A stretch of DNA of 46,340 nt from Betaproteobacteria bacterium (GCA_947486575.1 CANKUB010000025.1:1-46340); one strand, 5' to 3'. Positions 32,110-41,031 are shown, counted from the first letter of the stretch. Notes: generated by a model not told the origin, from the letters alone. Translations and numbers: made by a program.

Positions 32110-33096
32110 ATGAGTTTCTCCACCATGATCGTACGTGTCATATCGCTTGGCTTGCTGTTTGGTGCGGCGAGCAGTGTTTTTGCTCAGCAGTCCAATGCCT
32201 ATCCCACCCGGCCCGTTCGCTACATCATTCCGTATCCCCCCGGCGGAAGCACGGACCCGCAGGGGCGCATGATCGCCACCAAGCTGACCGAGATGTGGGG
32301 GCACTCGGTGGTTGTGGACAATCGGCCCGGTGGCAACACCGTCATCGGCACCGAGGTTCTGTCGAGGGCTGCGCCTGACGGTTACACCATCGGCTGGGCG
32401 GGTGCTGCATTGTTCAGCACGCCCAGCCTGATTCCTAAATTGCCGTACGACGTCTTAAAGGATTTTGTCGGCGTGGCGACCATCAACAAAGCGCGCAATG
32501 TTCTGGTCGTTCATCCCACCGTGCCCGCCAACAATTTGCAGGAGTTCATTGCAATGGTCAAAGCCAAGCCGGGGGAGTTCAACTTTGCCTCGTCGGGCGT
32601 CGGCACCAATACGCATTTGTCGGGCGAGCTTTTCAATCAGTTGACGGGCACGAAAATGATACACATCCCCTACAAAGGGTCGGGCCCGGCCACCACTGAT
32701 TTACTCGGCGGCAGGGTGCAGCTTTCGTTTCAGGTGCCGATCACGGTAATCCCGTTTATCAATGCGGGCAGACTGAAGGCCATTGCAATCAGCGGCGAAA
32801 CGCGGCTGCCCGCTTTGCCTCAGGTGCCCACGTTCAGTGAAGCGAATCTGCCGGGCTTCGGGCTGACGAGCATTACCGGGATCATCGCCCCTGCCAGGAC
32901 GCCGCAGCAAATACGGGGCAAAATCGCCAACGATGTCGCGACGATTCTGGCGCAACCCGCCACTCGGGATTTCATGGCCAGGCAAGGCGCAGAGCCTTTC
33001 GTGTCGACGCCCGAGCAGACCACGGCGGTAATCCGCGAAGAGGTTGCCCGCTACAGCAAGATCATCAAAACTGCTGGCATTACGCATCAGCCGTAA
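32110..33096 (+). CDS. Bug (TctC-like) solute receptor 8
   Basis: A 328-residue receptor. The leader, MSFSTMIVRVISLGLLFGAA, ends VFAQ; GAGGAGG is eight bases before the ATG. It shows YPTRPVRYIIPYPPGGSTD, VVVDNRPGGNTVIGTEV, LPYDVLKDFVGVATIN, NFASSGVGTNTHLSGE, HIPYKGSGPATTDLL and LKAIAISGETRLP. It is divergent from receptor 7 and followed by about 180 bp of AT-rich DNA before the EamA gene. Confidence 0.92.
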   Translation: MSFSTMIVRVISLGLLFGAASSVFAQQSNAYPTRPVRYIIPYPPGGSTDPQGRMIATKLTEMWGHSVVVDNRPGGNTVIGTEVLSRAAPDGYTIGWAGAALFSTPSLIPKLPYDVLKDFVGVATINKARNVLVVHPTVPANNLQEFIAMVKAKPGEFNFASSGVGTNTHLSGELFNQLTGTKMIHIPYKGSGPATTDLLGGRVQLSFQVPITVIPFINAGRLKAIAISGETRLPALPQVPTFSEANLPGFGLTSITGIIAPARTPQQIRGKIANDVATILAQPATRDFMARQGAEPFVSTPEQTTAVIREEVARYSKIIKTAGITHQP

Positions 33097-33166
33097 CGCG
33101 TTCGAGCTTTTAATCGCGTTGAATCGCGGCAAAGCTATGCGTCAGGCTTTATCGGTGAAATGCATT

Positions 33167-33185
33167 TAAGTTATTGTTTTATATA
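33167..33185 (-). repeat. Degenerate copy of the 19-bp AT-rich element
   Basis: The minus strand reads TATATAAAACAATAACTTA, matching 15 of 19 consensus positions. It lies between Bug 8 and the EamA gene, again at a gene junction. Confidence 0.45.
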
Positions 33186-33275
33186 GATATTATTCTTGCA
33201 CTATGAGAGTTACGCTCAGCCGCCAAGGGCGTTCCTGACTAACTGAAATCGGCCGTTCATTGCACGGGAGATGCG

Positions 33276-34205
33276 GTGGAAGTTAGCTGGATCTGGATAC
33301 CGATTTCGATTTTCGCTGCGCTGATGCAGTCGGTGCGCACTGCCGCACAGAAAACCCTCAACCAAAGCCTGTCGACCATGGGCACGACTTATGTGCGCTC
33401 GCTGTTTGGCATGCCGCCGTTGATTGTGTTCCTGGGTGTAGCCATTGCCTGTACCGGTCTCGGATTTCCTGAATTCAATCCGCGCTTTCTATTGCATACC
33501 GCGGTGGCCGCGCTGACGCAGGTGCTGGCAACGGCGCTGTTGATTTACATGTTCCGGCTAAAAAATTTTGCCATCGGCACGATGTTGACCAAGAGTGATC
33601 TCATCATGACGGCGCTCATGGGTACGCTGTTGTTCTCGGAGCATCTGTCAGGATTGGGCTGGGTGGCGATGGTTATCGTTGTCTGCGGTGTCATACTCAT
33701 GTTGGTTGGCAAGATGGGCACTGTCGCATTCCGCGCGAGTGGCGAAACCTTGTCGGGACTGCTTTTTGGACGCCCGGCGCAGGTTGCCCTGTTGTGCGCT
33801 TTCTTATTTGCGCTGTCTTACTTATTTCTGCGGCAAGCCACACTCGATCTCGGCCCGCAGCACCATTTCATGTGGCGAGCCGGCTGGACCGTGGTGCTGG
33901 CGACGGGATTGCAAACCATTTGCCTGGGCATCTGGCTGGCGATCAGAGAGCCGACAGTGTTCGGGCAAATGTGGCAAGCAAAAGGTATCGGCAGTTTTAT
34001 CGGGCTGACCAGTGCGCTGGGTTCGATAGGCTGGTATTCGGCTTTCGCGCTGCAGAATGCGTCTTATGTTCGCGCGGTTGGCCAGATCGAAGCAGTGTTC
34101 ACGCTCGCAGTCTCGTGGCTTTATTTTCACGAGAAGATCACGCTTATGGAACTGATGGGTATCGTGGTTACGGTAGCAGGCGTGCTGATGTTCAGGCTCG
34201 TGTGA
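33276..34205 (+). CDS. EamA/DMT-family transporter
   Basis: A 309-residue inner-membrane protein with about ten hydrophobic segments in two EamA-like halves, beginning MEVSWIWIPISIFAALMQSV. GTG 33276 is preceded by GGGAG. Typical DMT features are FAIGTMLTKSDLIMTALMGTLLFSEHL at the end of the first half and YVRAVGQIEAVFTLAVSWLYFHEKITLMELMGI near the C-terminus. Members export or import amino acids, metabolites or nucleotide sugars; the substrate is not readable. It is transcribed away from receptor 8 and converges on the CoA-binding protein gene with a Bug relic in between. Confidence 0.88.
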   Translation: MEVSWIWIPISIFAALMQSVRTAAQKTLNQSLSTMGTTYVRSLFGMPPLIVFLGVAIACTGLGFPEFNPRFLLHTAVAALTQVLATALLIYMFRLKNFAIGTMLTKSDLIMTALMGTLLFSEHLSGLGWVAMVIVVCGVILMLVGKMGTVAFRASGETLSGLLFGRPAQVALLCAFLFALSYLFLRQATLDLGPQHHFMWRAGWTVVLATGLQTICLGIWLAIREPTVFGQMWQAKGIGSFIGLTSALGSIGWYSAFALQNASYVRAVGQIEAVFTLAVSWLYFHEKITLMELMGIVVTVAGVLMFRLV

Positions 34206-34245
34206 CGCGAATACCGCTGTTGATGATGGCAATGGAACGGCAGCG

Positions 34246-34329
34246 TTACTGTTGCGGGATGCGCGCATCCTTGGTCACCCGCGCCCACAGCGCGGTCTCC
34301 GCGCGTATAAACTGATCGAATTCCTCGCG
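34246..34329 (-). pseudogene. Relic of a Bug receptor C-terminus
   Basis: Twenty-seven codons plus TAA on the minus strand read REEFDQFIRAETALWARV then TKDARIPQQ. This matches the conserved C-terminus of Bug receptors, for example TPEAFDAFIRAEVKKFAPVI in receptor 1. The body of the gene is missing. The relic stays in frame behind the stop of the CoA-binding protein gene, with only GCTACGAACTGC between. It implies that a Bug gene once lay here and was deleted when the present neighbour came in. Confidence 0.75.
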
Positions 34330-34341
34330 GCAGTTCGTAGC

Positions 34342-34791
34342 TTACGCCGCAGCGCGCTTTGGCTTATGCGGATTAGCCGGGCCCATGCCCAAGCGTGGCA
34401 TATCAATGGCGGGGCAGCGATCCATGATGACTTTCAAGCCGGCTGCTTCGGCGCGTTTGGCGCCTTCTTCGTTGATTACACCCAATTGCAGCCACACGGA
34501 TTTGGCGCCGATTTCTATTGCTTCGTCACACAGCGGCCCGGCGGCATCGGAGGTGCGGAATACATCCACCATGTCCACCGGCTCCTTGATATCTTTCAGT
34601 GACGCGAAAACTTTCTGGCCGAGGATTTCTGTTTCGTTCGGGTTGACTGGAATGACGCGGTAGCCGCGATCCATCATGTAGTGCATGACGGCGTGGCTGG
34701 CGCGTTGCGGATTCGGACTCGCCCCCACCAGTGCGATGGTTTTGGTGCTGGTGAGTATTTCGCGAATACCTTCGTCTGTATTGATGGGCAT
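34342..34791 (-). CDS. CoA-binding protein, YccU type
   Basis: A 149-residue single-domain Rossmann CoA-binding protein, cytosolic. Family motifs in order: [65 protein letters not shown] and [19 protein letters not shown]. Its role is not established for the family; it resembles the CoA-binding part of acyl-CoA synthetases (ADP-forming). A Lys/Ala tail closes it. Upstream (right) is 378 bp of non-coding DNA. Downstream the in-frame Bug relic suggests a deletion junction. Confidence 0.88.
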   Translation of the reverse strand: MPINTDEGIREILTSTKTIALVGASPNPQRASHAVMHYMMDRGYRVIPVNPNETEILGQKVFASLKDIKEPVDMVDVFRTSDAAGPLCDEAIEIGAKSVWLQLGVINEEGAKRAEAAGLKVIMDRCPAIDMPRLGMGPANPHKPKRAAA

Positions 34792-35169
34792 TGTCGTGCT
34801 CCTGTGCGGTTAGTTCTGATTTTCAAACTTGCTGGTTTTTAATGTAGCGCAGTGGGGCCAGCCAGCGCAACTATTTGTGGACTGCACAGCAGATTCGTGC
34901 AGCAACCTTGCATCAAGTATCTTATTGATTTTATAGAACTATTTTTAATGTGCTCCGCAACGTGGAAGGTCTCGAAAAAATGAACCGTATCCGAATTGCA
35001 GCGCCATGAGCCTGTGCTATTCTTTGGTTTCGTTTTCCCGCTGACACGTGATGCAGGTGAACAGCGCCCATCGCCACTAGAGGGGAAGCCCCTGCACTTG
35101 TTAGATGTTGCAGATTGAGTAGCACCGATTTTCCCATCCCCCGATTCAATTCACTTCAAGGAGCCCACC
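34792..35169. other. Non-coding divergent region between YccU-like and HMGL-like genes
   Basis: No ORF is supported. The stretch holds an imperfect relative of the AT-rich element with an internal insertion (about 34914-34936). A clear ribosome site AAGGAG precedes the HMGL-like ATG. Candidate -10 boxes are weak and I do not call a promoter. Confidence 0.5.
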
Positions 35170-36333
35170 ATGGCCGGATTTCCCAAGATACTTCATACCG
35201 AAGAAGGTATGCGTGACGGTTTGCAAATAGAGAATGCCAATATTCCCATCGCTGCAAAGATTCGTCTGCTCAATGCGTTGTCCGAAACGGGGCTGCGCGA
35301 GATCAACGTCGGTTCTTTTGTCAGCCCGAAATACACGCCGCAAATGGCCAAGGTGGACGAGCTCATGCAAGGCTTCACACCGAAACCCGGCGTGAAATAT
35401 ACCTATACCGCTTTGAATGACAGAGGTAACGAGCGTGCGAAGGAGTACACCCCGCCGCTCAGCCCCAAGGTGAGTGAGCTGTGGACACGCGTCGATATGT
35501 GCGATGTGTTTGCGCAACGTAATACCAATCGCACGCAGGCGCAGCAGATGGCGGTGTGGCCAAAGACCATCGAGAAGGCTGTGGCGAAGGGCGTGACCGA
35601 AGGCGGCATGTCCATCAGCAACGTGTGGGGCTCTAACTGGATTGGTGAAGCGACTTTTGAACAGCACATGTTGATGTTCGACAAAATGTACCGGATGTGG
35701 GATGAAGCCGGGATCAAGGTCACCAAGATCGGCATGGCTGATGCCACCAGCTGGTGCATGCCGCATCAGGTTGAGCGCACCGTGGCAGGCATCAAGGAGC
35801 GCTGGCCCTCGATTAAAGATTTCAACTTGCATTTGCACAATGGCCGCGGCGTCGGGCTGGCGTCCATCTATGCCGCGATGAGGCATTTTGATGGCAATGA
35901 CACTATGCGTCTGCAAACCACCATCGGCGGTATGGCCGGTTGCCCGTATTGCGGCAATGGCCGCGCTGCCATGATGATCGCCACCGAAGACGTGATGCAT
36001 ATGTTCGAAGAGATGGGTATCGACACTGGCGTCGATCTCTACAAACTGATTGAGGCAGTGTGGCTTGCCGAAGAAGTTGTCGGGCACTCGCTCTACGGCT
36101 TTGTTTCCAAGGCCGGCCCGCGGCCGCATTTTGACAAGCTGTACGCGATGGACATGCCGCACATTGAAACGCTGGAGCAGGCAAAGCATTTCATCAAAGG
36201 CCCGAAAGCCTATGAAGGCGCGCACTCACCATGGCAGGAGCCAATCACCAGCTTCATGCGCCCTGAAGCGCCGGGCTACAAAGAGAAGCTGGCCAAGGCT
36301 GCGGCTGCACCGCAGCTCAAGGCCGTCGGCTAA
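35170..36333 (+). CDS. HMG-CoA lyase-like (DRE-TIM) enzyme
   Basis: A 387-residue DRE-TIM metallolyase-like protein. The active-site strand reads EEGMRDGLQIEN, with the family RDGLQ. HLHNGRGVGLAS stands at the metal-ligand HxH position, and GGMAGCPYCGNGRAAM is the glycine/cysteine loop of HMG-CoA lyases. It is about 80 residues longer than bacterial HMGL, with extra sequence at the C-terminus ending AAPQLKAVG. It would cleave an HMG-CoA-like or citramalyl-type acyl-CoA to acetyl-CoA and a keto acid. AAGGAG precedes the ATG. It is monocistronic, closed by a strong terminator. Confidence 0.86.
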   Translation: MAGFPKILHTEEGMRDGLQIENANIPIAAKIRLLNALSETGLREINVGSFVSPKYTPQMAKVDELMQGFTPKPGVKYTYTALNDRGNERAKEYTPPLSPKVSELWTRVDMCDVFAQRNTNRTQAQQMAVWPKTIEKAVAKGVTEGGMSISNVWGSNWIGEATFEQHMLMFDKMYRMWDEAGIKVTKIGMADATSWCMPHQVERTVAGIKERWPSIKDFNLHLHNGRGVGLASIYAAMRHFDGNDTMRLQTTIGGMAGCPYCGNGRAAMMIATEDVMHMFEEMGIDTGVDLYKLIEAVWLAEEVVGHSLYGFVSKAGPRPHFDKLYAMDMPHIETLEQAKHFIKGPKAYEGAHSPWQEPITSFMRPEAPGYKEKLAKAAAAPQLKAVG

Positions 36334-36360
36334 TGGCGTAGCGGGATAGTTGCAAACGCC

Positions 36361-36392
36361 AGCGGCGCATCTTCGGATGCGCCGCTTTTTTT
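36361..36392 (+). terminator. Strong intrinsic terminator
   Basis: AGCGGCGCATC (36361-36371), loop TTCG, GATGCGCCGCT (36376-36386), then an uninterrupted T run to 36392. A perfect 11-bp stem with a UUCG tetraloop, 28 bp after the HMGL-like stop. The convergent MmgE/PrpD gene ends 7 bp beyond. Confidence 0.93.
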
Positions 36393-36398
36393 ACGCGA

Positions 36399-37760
36399 TC
36401 AAACCGTCAGTGTGTCGATCAGCGCTTTGGCGGTTGTCATATTTTCCAGATTTTCCAGCGCTGCGATGGATTTCTCAAGTCGATCGCCCTTCAATACGCG
36501 CGATGCGCAGCTGCGGTACTTGCCCAGCAATTGGTCGCGGCTCATGGGATTGCCGGGGCTGCCGAGCACCTTATCCACCTGCTTGGTCAATTTGCGGCCA
36601 TCCTTCAGGGTGATGGTGACTGGCGATTTGCGGCGCGATGCGGCGTCATCCGGCCATTCGGTGTGCGTATTGATCTGCACTTTGTCGAGCGAGGCGCGCA
36701 TGCCCGGCGCGTTGCAGTAGGCGTCGGAAAATGAATCCAGATCAACGCGGCCATCGAGCAGCATCGCCGCCAGCACGTAATCGAGTGAGAACTTGCCGCG
36801 AAAGCCCTGTGTGGGCTTGTGGAAACGAACGGTGCACAGCAGATCGGGATGCACATCGACTTCGAGTTTTGCCACGTCGTTGAACTTGATGCCGTGCTCT
36901 TCAAGCAAACCGCGCGCGGCATCGAGTGCACGCAGGTTGCCACCGCAGCACGGATAGTTCTTTACGGTGAGGCCGGGATCAACAATCGACCAGTGCGTGC
37001 CCAGACCTTCGGCTACCTTGCCGAGGTTGTAATTACCCGGTCCGTGGAACGCCGAGAAAAAGCCATAGTCGCCATCGATACCGTCCGGATCGGCGAAATA
37101 GCCCTTCTTTGCGAGCAGCACTGAGCTTACGCCGGCGCGTGCGGCGTTGCCGGCGTGTATGCCTTTACCCCAGGTGCCGAAATGTTGTGTGAGGCCGCCT
37201 GCATTGGCCGCAGCAAGGCCGATGGCGACGGCCATCTGTGACGGGTTCAGCTTGACGATGCTGCCCGCTGCCGCCGCTGCTGCGGAACAACCGTAAAGTG
37301 ATGTCGGATGAAAACCGCGTTTACGCAATACCGGTTCATGCTGACGACCGGAGAGTGACAGGCGTTCGAACACTTCCAGCCCCACGCACACCGCGTTGAC
37401 CAGATCCGCACCACTGGCGCCGGACTCTTCGGCAAACGCCAGTGCGCCCGGCAGTATGCAAGCGGTAGGGTGTGAAAATCCGGTGTCGTCGTAATCGAGC
37501 AGATGCGATAGCGCGCCATTGGCCCACGCAGAAGCTACCGCGCTGGTACGCAGATTGCTGCCGAGGACGCGCGCCAATGGCGCGCCACCTTCTTCACGCG
37601 TGATATCGAGGATGATGCGTCCCGCTGGTTCTGCGGTCGCGGCCAGCCCCACGCCAGCGCAATCAAGGATGTGCCGCTTGGTGGCAGCGATAGCCTCGGC
37701 ACTGAGGTCGGTGATGCGCGTTTTGCTGGCAAATTCGGAAAGTATGGTTGTGGCACCCAC
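36399..37760 (-). CDS. MmgE/PrpD family protein
   Basis: A 453-residue protein of the 2-methylcitrate dehydratase/cis-aconitate decarboxylase/iminodisuccinate epimerase family. A GTG start at 37760 is preferred because it has GGGAG upstream and begins at the conserved head (VGATTILSEFASKTRITDLS). Family segments are WANGALSHLLDYDDTGFSHP, CVGLEVFERLSLSG, GFHPTSLYGCSAAAAAAG, GTWGKGIHAGNAARAGV and KNYPCCGGN. Activity is likely dehydration, epimerisation or decarboxylation of a dicarboxylate. It is convergent with the HMGL-like gene and lies downstream of Bug receptors 11-9 on the same strand. Confidence 0.9.
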   Translation of the reverse strand: MGATTILSEFASKTRITDLSAEAIAATKRHILDCAGVGLAATAEPAGRIILDITREEGGAPLARVLGSNLRTSAVASAWANGALSHLLDYDDTGFSHPTACILPGALAFAEESGASGADLVNAVCVGLEVFERLSLSGRQHEPVLRKRGFHPTSLYGCSAAAAAAGSIVKLNPSQMAVAIGLAAANAGGLTQHFGTWGKGIHAGNAARAGVSSVLLAKKGYFADPDGIDGDYGFFSAFHGPGNYNLGKVAEGLGTHWSIVDPGLTVKNYPCCGGNLRALDAARGLLEEHGIKFNDVAKLEVDVHPDLLCTVRFHKPTQGFRGKFSLDYVLAAMLLDGRVDLDSFSDAYCNAPGMRASLDKVQINTHTEWPDDAASRRKSPVTITLKDGRKLTKQVDKVLGSPGNPMSRDQLLGKYRSCASRVLKGDRLEKSIAALENLENMTTAKALIDTLTV

Positions 37761-37800
37761 GTGTGTTTCTCCCTGTGTTAAATGATGAATTTTACCCAAG

Positions 37801-38802
37801 TCACTGCGAAGTGATATTGGCGTCCTTGATAATTTTCGCGTATTTGATGACATCCGCACGCAGTAGTTTGGCGGTTTGTTCCGGGTTGTTGAAAAACGGC
37901 GAGAAGCCCTGTACCTCCAGCTTGTCTTTGGTGCCGGGCGCGGCCAGCAACGTCGAAATTTCAGCGGCTACTTTGTCGAGTATGGCCTTCGGCACTCCCG
38001 TTGGCGCGCCGATGCCTTGCCATGAGGTCAATTCTACGCCGGGCAGTCCCGCTTCGGTGAACGTTGGCACCTGCGGCAACGCGGCGATGCGTGAGGATCC
38101 TGAAATGGCGATAGCCCGCAGGCGGCCATTCTTGATTTGCCCGACAACGTTGATCGGCGGGGACATCATGAATTGCACCTGACCGCCGATCACATCGGTT
38201 ACCGCTGGCCCACCGCCTTTGTACGGAACGTGCTGGGTTTTAATGCCAGCAATGTTGTTGAGCAACTCCGGCGCGAGATGGGTAGAGCCCCCCGCGCTCG
38301 ATGAGGCAAAATTGAGTTGGCCCGGTTTGGCTTTGGCCAGCGCAATAAACTCCTTAAGATTGCTGGCAGGCAACGACAGCGTGACCACCAGCAGATTTTC
38401 ATAACTGGAAACTGTGGCAACGGGCGCAATGTCTTTCAGCGCGTCATAGGGCGTCTTGGTGAGCGTGTGATTACCGGGCAGCGCGCTGCCGATGTACAGC
38501 AGCGTGTATCCATCTGGCGTTGCCTTCACGGCGAGATGAGTGCCGATGATCGTGTTGGCACCGGGCCGGTTGTCGATAATCACCTGCTGGCCCCAGGCTT
38601 CGGTCAGGCGCTGGCCGACCAGGCGTGAGGTAAACGTTGTGCTGCCACCCGGCGCGTAGGGCACGATAATGCGTATGGCTTTGTTGGGATAATCCTGCTG
38701 CATCTGTTGAGCCAGGCACGCACTGGCGATGCTGATCAATACGGCGCAGCCGCATACGCGCAATCCAGCGGCAGAATCCACAAAATACGGTTTGGGCTTC
38801 AC
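37801..38802 (-). CDS. Bug (TctC-like) solute receptor 9
   Basis: A 333-residue receptor, the last of three in tandem. Leader MKPKPYFVDSAAGLRVCGCA runs to SACLAQ. It shows YPNKAIRIIVPYAPGGSTT (Thr replaces the usual ligand-loop Asp), VIIDNRPGANTIIGTHL, LNFASSSAGGSTHLAPE, HVPYKGGGPAVTDVIGGQ and RLRAIAISGSSRI. It lies 40 bp upstream of the MmgE/PrpD gene, suggesting that receptor and enzyme share a substrate. Confidence 0.92.
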   Translation of the reverse strand: MKPKPYFVDSAAGLRVCGCAVLISIASACLAQQMQQDYPNKAIRIIVPYAPGGSTTFTSRLVGQRLTEAWGQQVIIDNRPGANTIIGTHLAVKATPDGYTLLYIGSALPGNHTLTKTPYDALKDIAPVATVSSYENLLVVTLSLPASNLKEFIALAKAKPGQLNFASSSAGGSTHLAPELLNNIAGIKTQHVPYKGGGPAVTDVIGGQVQFMMSPPINVVGQIKNGRLRAIAISGSSRIAALPQVPTFTEAGLPGVELTSWQGIGAPTGVPKAILDKVAAEISTLLAAPGTKDKLEVQGFSPFFNNPEQTAKLLRADVIKYAKIIKDANITSQ

Positions 38803-38816
38803 GGGGCGCGCTCCCC

Positions 38817-39794
38817 TCAGTTGATTTTAATATTGGCGGCTTTAATGACCTTCAGATACAGGGTCATTTCCGTCTTGATCATAGCGCCGAATTGCTCAGG
38901 CGTCGAAATCATGGGCGTTGTACCCAACGTGTCGAGCTTTTCCTTCACACTGGGCATTGCCAGCATGGCGCCTATTTCTGTGGATAGCTTGTCGATGATC
39001 GCTTTAGGCGTGCCTGCGGGTGCGGTGACGCCGTTCCAGGTTTTTTCGTCGAAGGTTGGCAGTCCGGCTTCAGCAAAGGTGGGCATTTGCGGCAGCGCGG
39101 TCAGCCGTGATTTGCCGGTGACGGCGATGGCTTTGAGTTTGCCACTCTGCACAGACGGAAATATATTGAGCGGCACGGAATAGAACATCTGCACGTGCCC
39201 GCCAATCAGATCAATGACGGCTGGCCCGCCGCCCTTGTAGGGAACATGCTGCGTTTTGACGCCCGCGATCATGTTGAACACTTCGCCCGCGAAATGCGAT
39301 GTACCACCGGTGCCGGCAGACGCGAAGTTGAGCTGCCCCGGCTTCGATTTCGCCAGAGCGATGACTTCCTGCACCGTGCTGGCCGGCACGCCCGGATGCA
39401 ACACCAGCACTTGCGGCGCGACGCCGATGGTGGCAACCGGCGCGAAATCCCTGATCGGATCGTACGGTGTCTTCATCAAACTGGATAGTATCGAATGCGT
39501 AACGGGGGTGAGCAGTATCGTGTAACCGTCCGGCGGAGACTTCGTCAGGAGTTCGGTACCGATCACCGTGTTGCCACCGGGCCGGTTGTCGATAATCACA
39601 TTCTGGCCCCAGCGTTCAGTCAGGTGCTGGCCAACGAGGCGGGCCATGGCAGTGGTGCTGCCGCCGGGGGCGTAAGGCGTGATAAAACGGATCGGACGGC
39701 TCGGATAGTTCAGTTGGGCAGCAGCACTGCCAGCGAGCGTCAGCAGCATGCCTGCGGCCAGTATTTGCATAGACCCGTTACACAACTTGAGCAT
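38817..39794 (-). CDS. Bug (TctC-like) solute receptor 10
   Basis: A 325-residue receptor starting at ATG 39794, with GGAGG five bases upstream; the in-frame extension to 39842 lacks this. Leader MLKLCNGSMQILAAGMLLTL ends AAAQ. It shows YPSRPIRFITPYAPGGSTTAM, VIIDNRPGGNTVIGTE, LNFASAGTGGTSHFAGE, HVPYKGGGPAVIDLIGGHVQ and KLKAIAVTGKSRL. The gap to receptor 9 is 14 bp. APGGSTT and KGGGPAV(I/T)D mark receptors 9-11 as one paralogous group. Confidence 0.92.
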   Translation of the reverse strand: MLKLCNGSMQILAAGMLLTLAGSAAAQLNYPSRPIRFITPYAPGGSTTAMARLVGQHLTERWGQNVIIDNRPGGNTVIGTELLTKSPPDGYTILLTPVTHSILSSLMKTPYDPIRDFAPVATIGVAPQVLVLHPGVPASTVQEVIALAKSKPGQLNFASAGTGGTSHFAGEVFNMIAGVKTQHVPYKGGGPAVIDLIGGHVQMFYSVPLNIFPSVQSGKLKAIAVTGKSRLTALPQMPTFAEAGLPTFDEKTWNGVTAPAGTPKAIIDKLSTEIGAMLAMPSVKEKLDTLGTTPMISTPEQFGAMIKTEMTLYLKVIKAANIKIN

Positions 39795-39884
39795 GAATCC
39801 TCCGATTGCTTGCATTTGTTTGCATTGCCCGTCAGGAAACACCGGTTTCGTGCTGGCATAGATTCGCCCACTTATCTGTAGTGC

Positions 39885-40862
39885 TCAGTCAGCTTTGATG
39901 TTCGCCGCTCTAATGACTTCGCCGAAGCGTATGGTATCTGCTCTGAGAAGTGCGGCGAACTGCTCCGGCGTGGTACTGAAAGGCATCATCCCCAGACTGG
40001 ACAGACTCTCGATGGTATCGGGCATGGCCAGGATTTTGGTGATCTCAATCGCTAACTTGTCGATGATCGATTTGGGTGTGGCGAGCGGCGCAAGGATTCC
40101 GTGCCACGATTTTACGTGGAAGTCTGTCAGACCAGACTCTGCAAAGGTGGGTACATTGGGCAGCGCGCGCATGCGCCGTTCTCCGGTGACGGCAATGGCC
40201 TTGAGTTTGCCGCCTTGCACGTAAGGTACGATACTGCTGGGGCTGTTGAAAAACATCTGCACCTGGCCCGCCATCAGATCGATGACAGCCGGCCCCCCCC
40301 CTTTGTAGGGCACGTGCTGCATTTTGATGCCGGTACGCATGGCGAGCATTTCTGCAGACAGGTGATTGCCGCTGCCCTTGGCCGATGAGGCGTAATTGAG
40401 TTGACCCGGTTTAGCTTTCGCCAATGCGATGAATTCCTTCAGGGTGTTGGCCGGCAGGGCGGGATGAACCACCAGCACGTAATCGCTGCTATCGATGGTG
40501 GTTACCGCAGCGAAGTCGTTGACCGCGTCGTACGGTGTGGGCATCAGTAAGGGTGTAATGATATGGGTGCTGGATGTTGCCATGATGGTGTAGCCATCAG
40601 GCGGTGACTTGAGCAAGATCGTGGAGCCAATGATGGTACTCGCGCCGGCGCGATTGTCCATGATCGTCAGTACACCGAGCGTATCGGTCAATTTTTTACC
40701 GACAATCCGTCCCAGAATGTCGTTACTTGCGCCAGGTGGGAATGGGATGATGATGCGGATAGGCTTGCTGGGATAAGCCTGCTGCGCAGCGCCGGGACCC
40801 GCCAGTGTGATCAGTAAACCAAGGGTCAACAGTTGCAAAGCAGTCACAGGTGTTTTCATCAT
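39885..40862 (-). CDS. Bug (TctC-like) solute receptor 11
   Basis: A 325-residue receptor, first of the tandem array, starting at ATG 40862 (ATGATG) with GGAGAAG upstream. Leader MMKTPVTALQLLTLGLLITL ends GAAQ. It shows YPSKPIRIIIPFPPGASNDI, TIMDNRAGASTIIGST, LNYASSAKGSGNHLSAE, HVPYKGGGPAVIDLMAGQVQ and KLKAIAVTGERRM. A nine-base C run (40293-40301) encodes its GGG and could slip. Upstream lie about 200 bp with AT-rich element copy 9 and the stop of the MOP transporter. Confidence 0.92.
   Translation of the reverse strand: MMKTPVTALQLLTLGLLITLAGPGAAQQAYPSKPIRIIIPFPPGASNDILGRIVGKKLTDTLGVLTIMDNRAGASTIIGSTILLKSPPDGYTIMATSSTHIITPLLMPTPYDAVNDFAAVTTIDSSDYVLVVHPALPANTLKEFIALAKAKPGQLNYASSAKGSGNHLSAEMLAMRTGIKMQHVPYKGGGPAVIDLMAGQVQMFFNSPSSIVPYVQGGKLKAIAVTGERRMRALPNVPTFAESGLTDFHVKSWHGILAPLATPKSIIDKLAIEITKILAMPDTIESLSSLGMMPFSTTPEQFAALLRADTIRFGEVIRAANIKAD
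40293..40301. repeat. C9 tract in Bug receptor 11
   Basis: Nine C residues on the plus strand encode the GGG of KGGGPAV on the minus strand. Paralogues encode the same residues with interrupted codons, so the run is not forced by the protein. Confidence 0.75.
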
Positions 40863-41031
40863 CGCTTCTCCATCGATTGATGTTGTGCGGGCAAACAGGT
40901 GCATATCACTGAAATCGCTATAACGCACCAGCCCTTGGCAAGTTAATCGGACATCGGTCTCGTGCACTGGCCCCGCCAGTATGCTTGCGGAAAGTCAGTC
41001 GCTCAGCGTTGCCGGATGTTTATAAAATATT

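Noticed and set aside
34914-34936. Further copy of the AT-rich element before the HMGL-like gene
   Set aside because: An insertion separates ATAAAATCAAT from TACTTG; kept as a possible relative only, not as a copy.
35146-36225. 359-codon minus-strand frame opposite the HMGL-like gene
   Set aside because: His/Arg-rich shadow with no motifs; the plus frame contains RDGLQ and GGMAGCPYCGNG.
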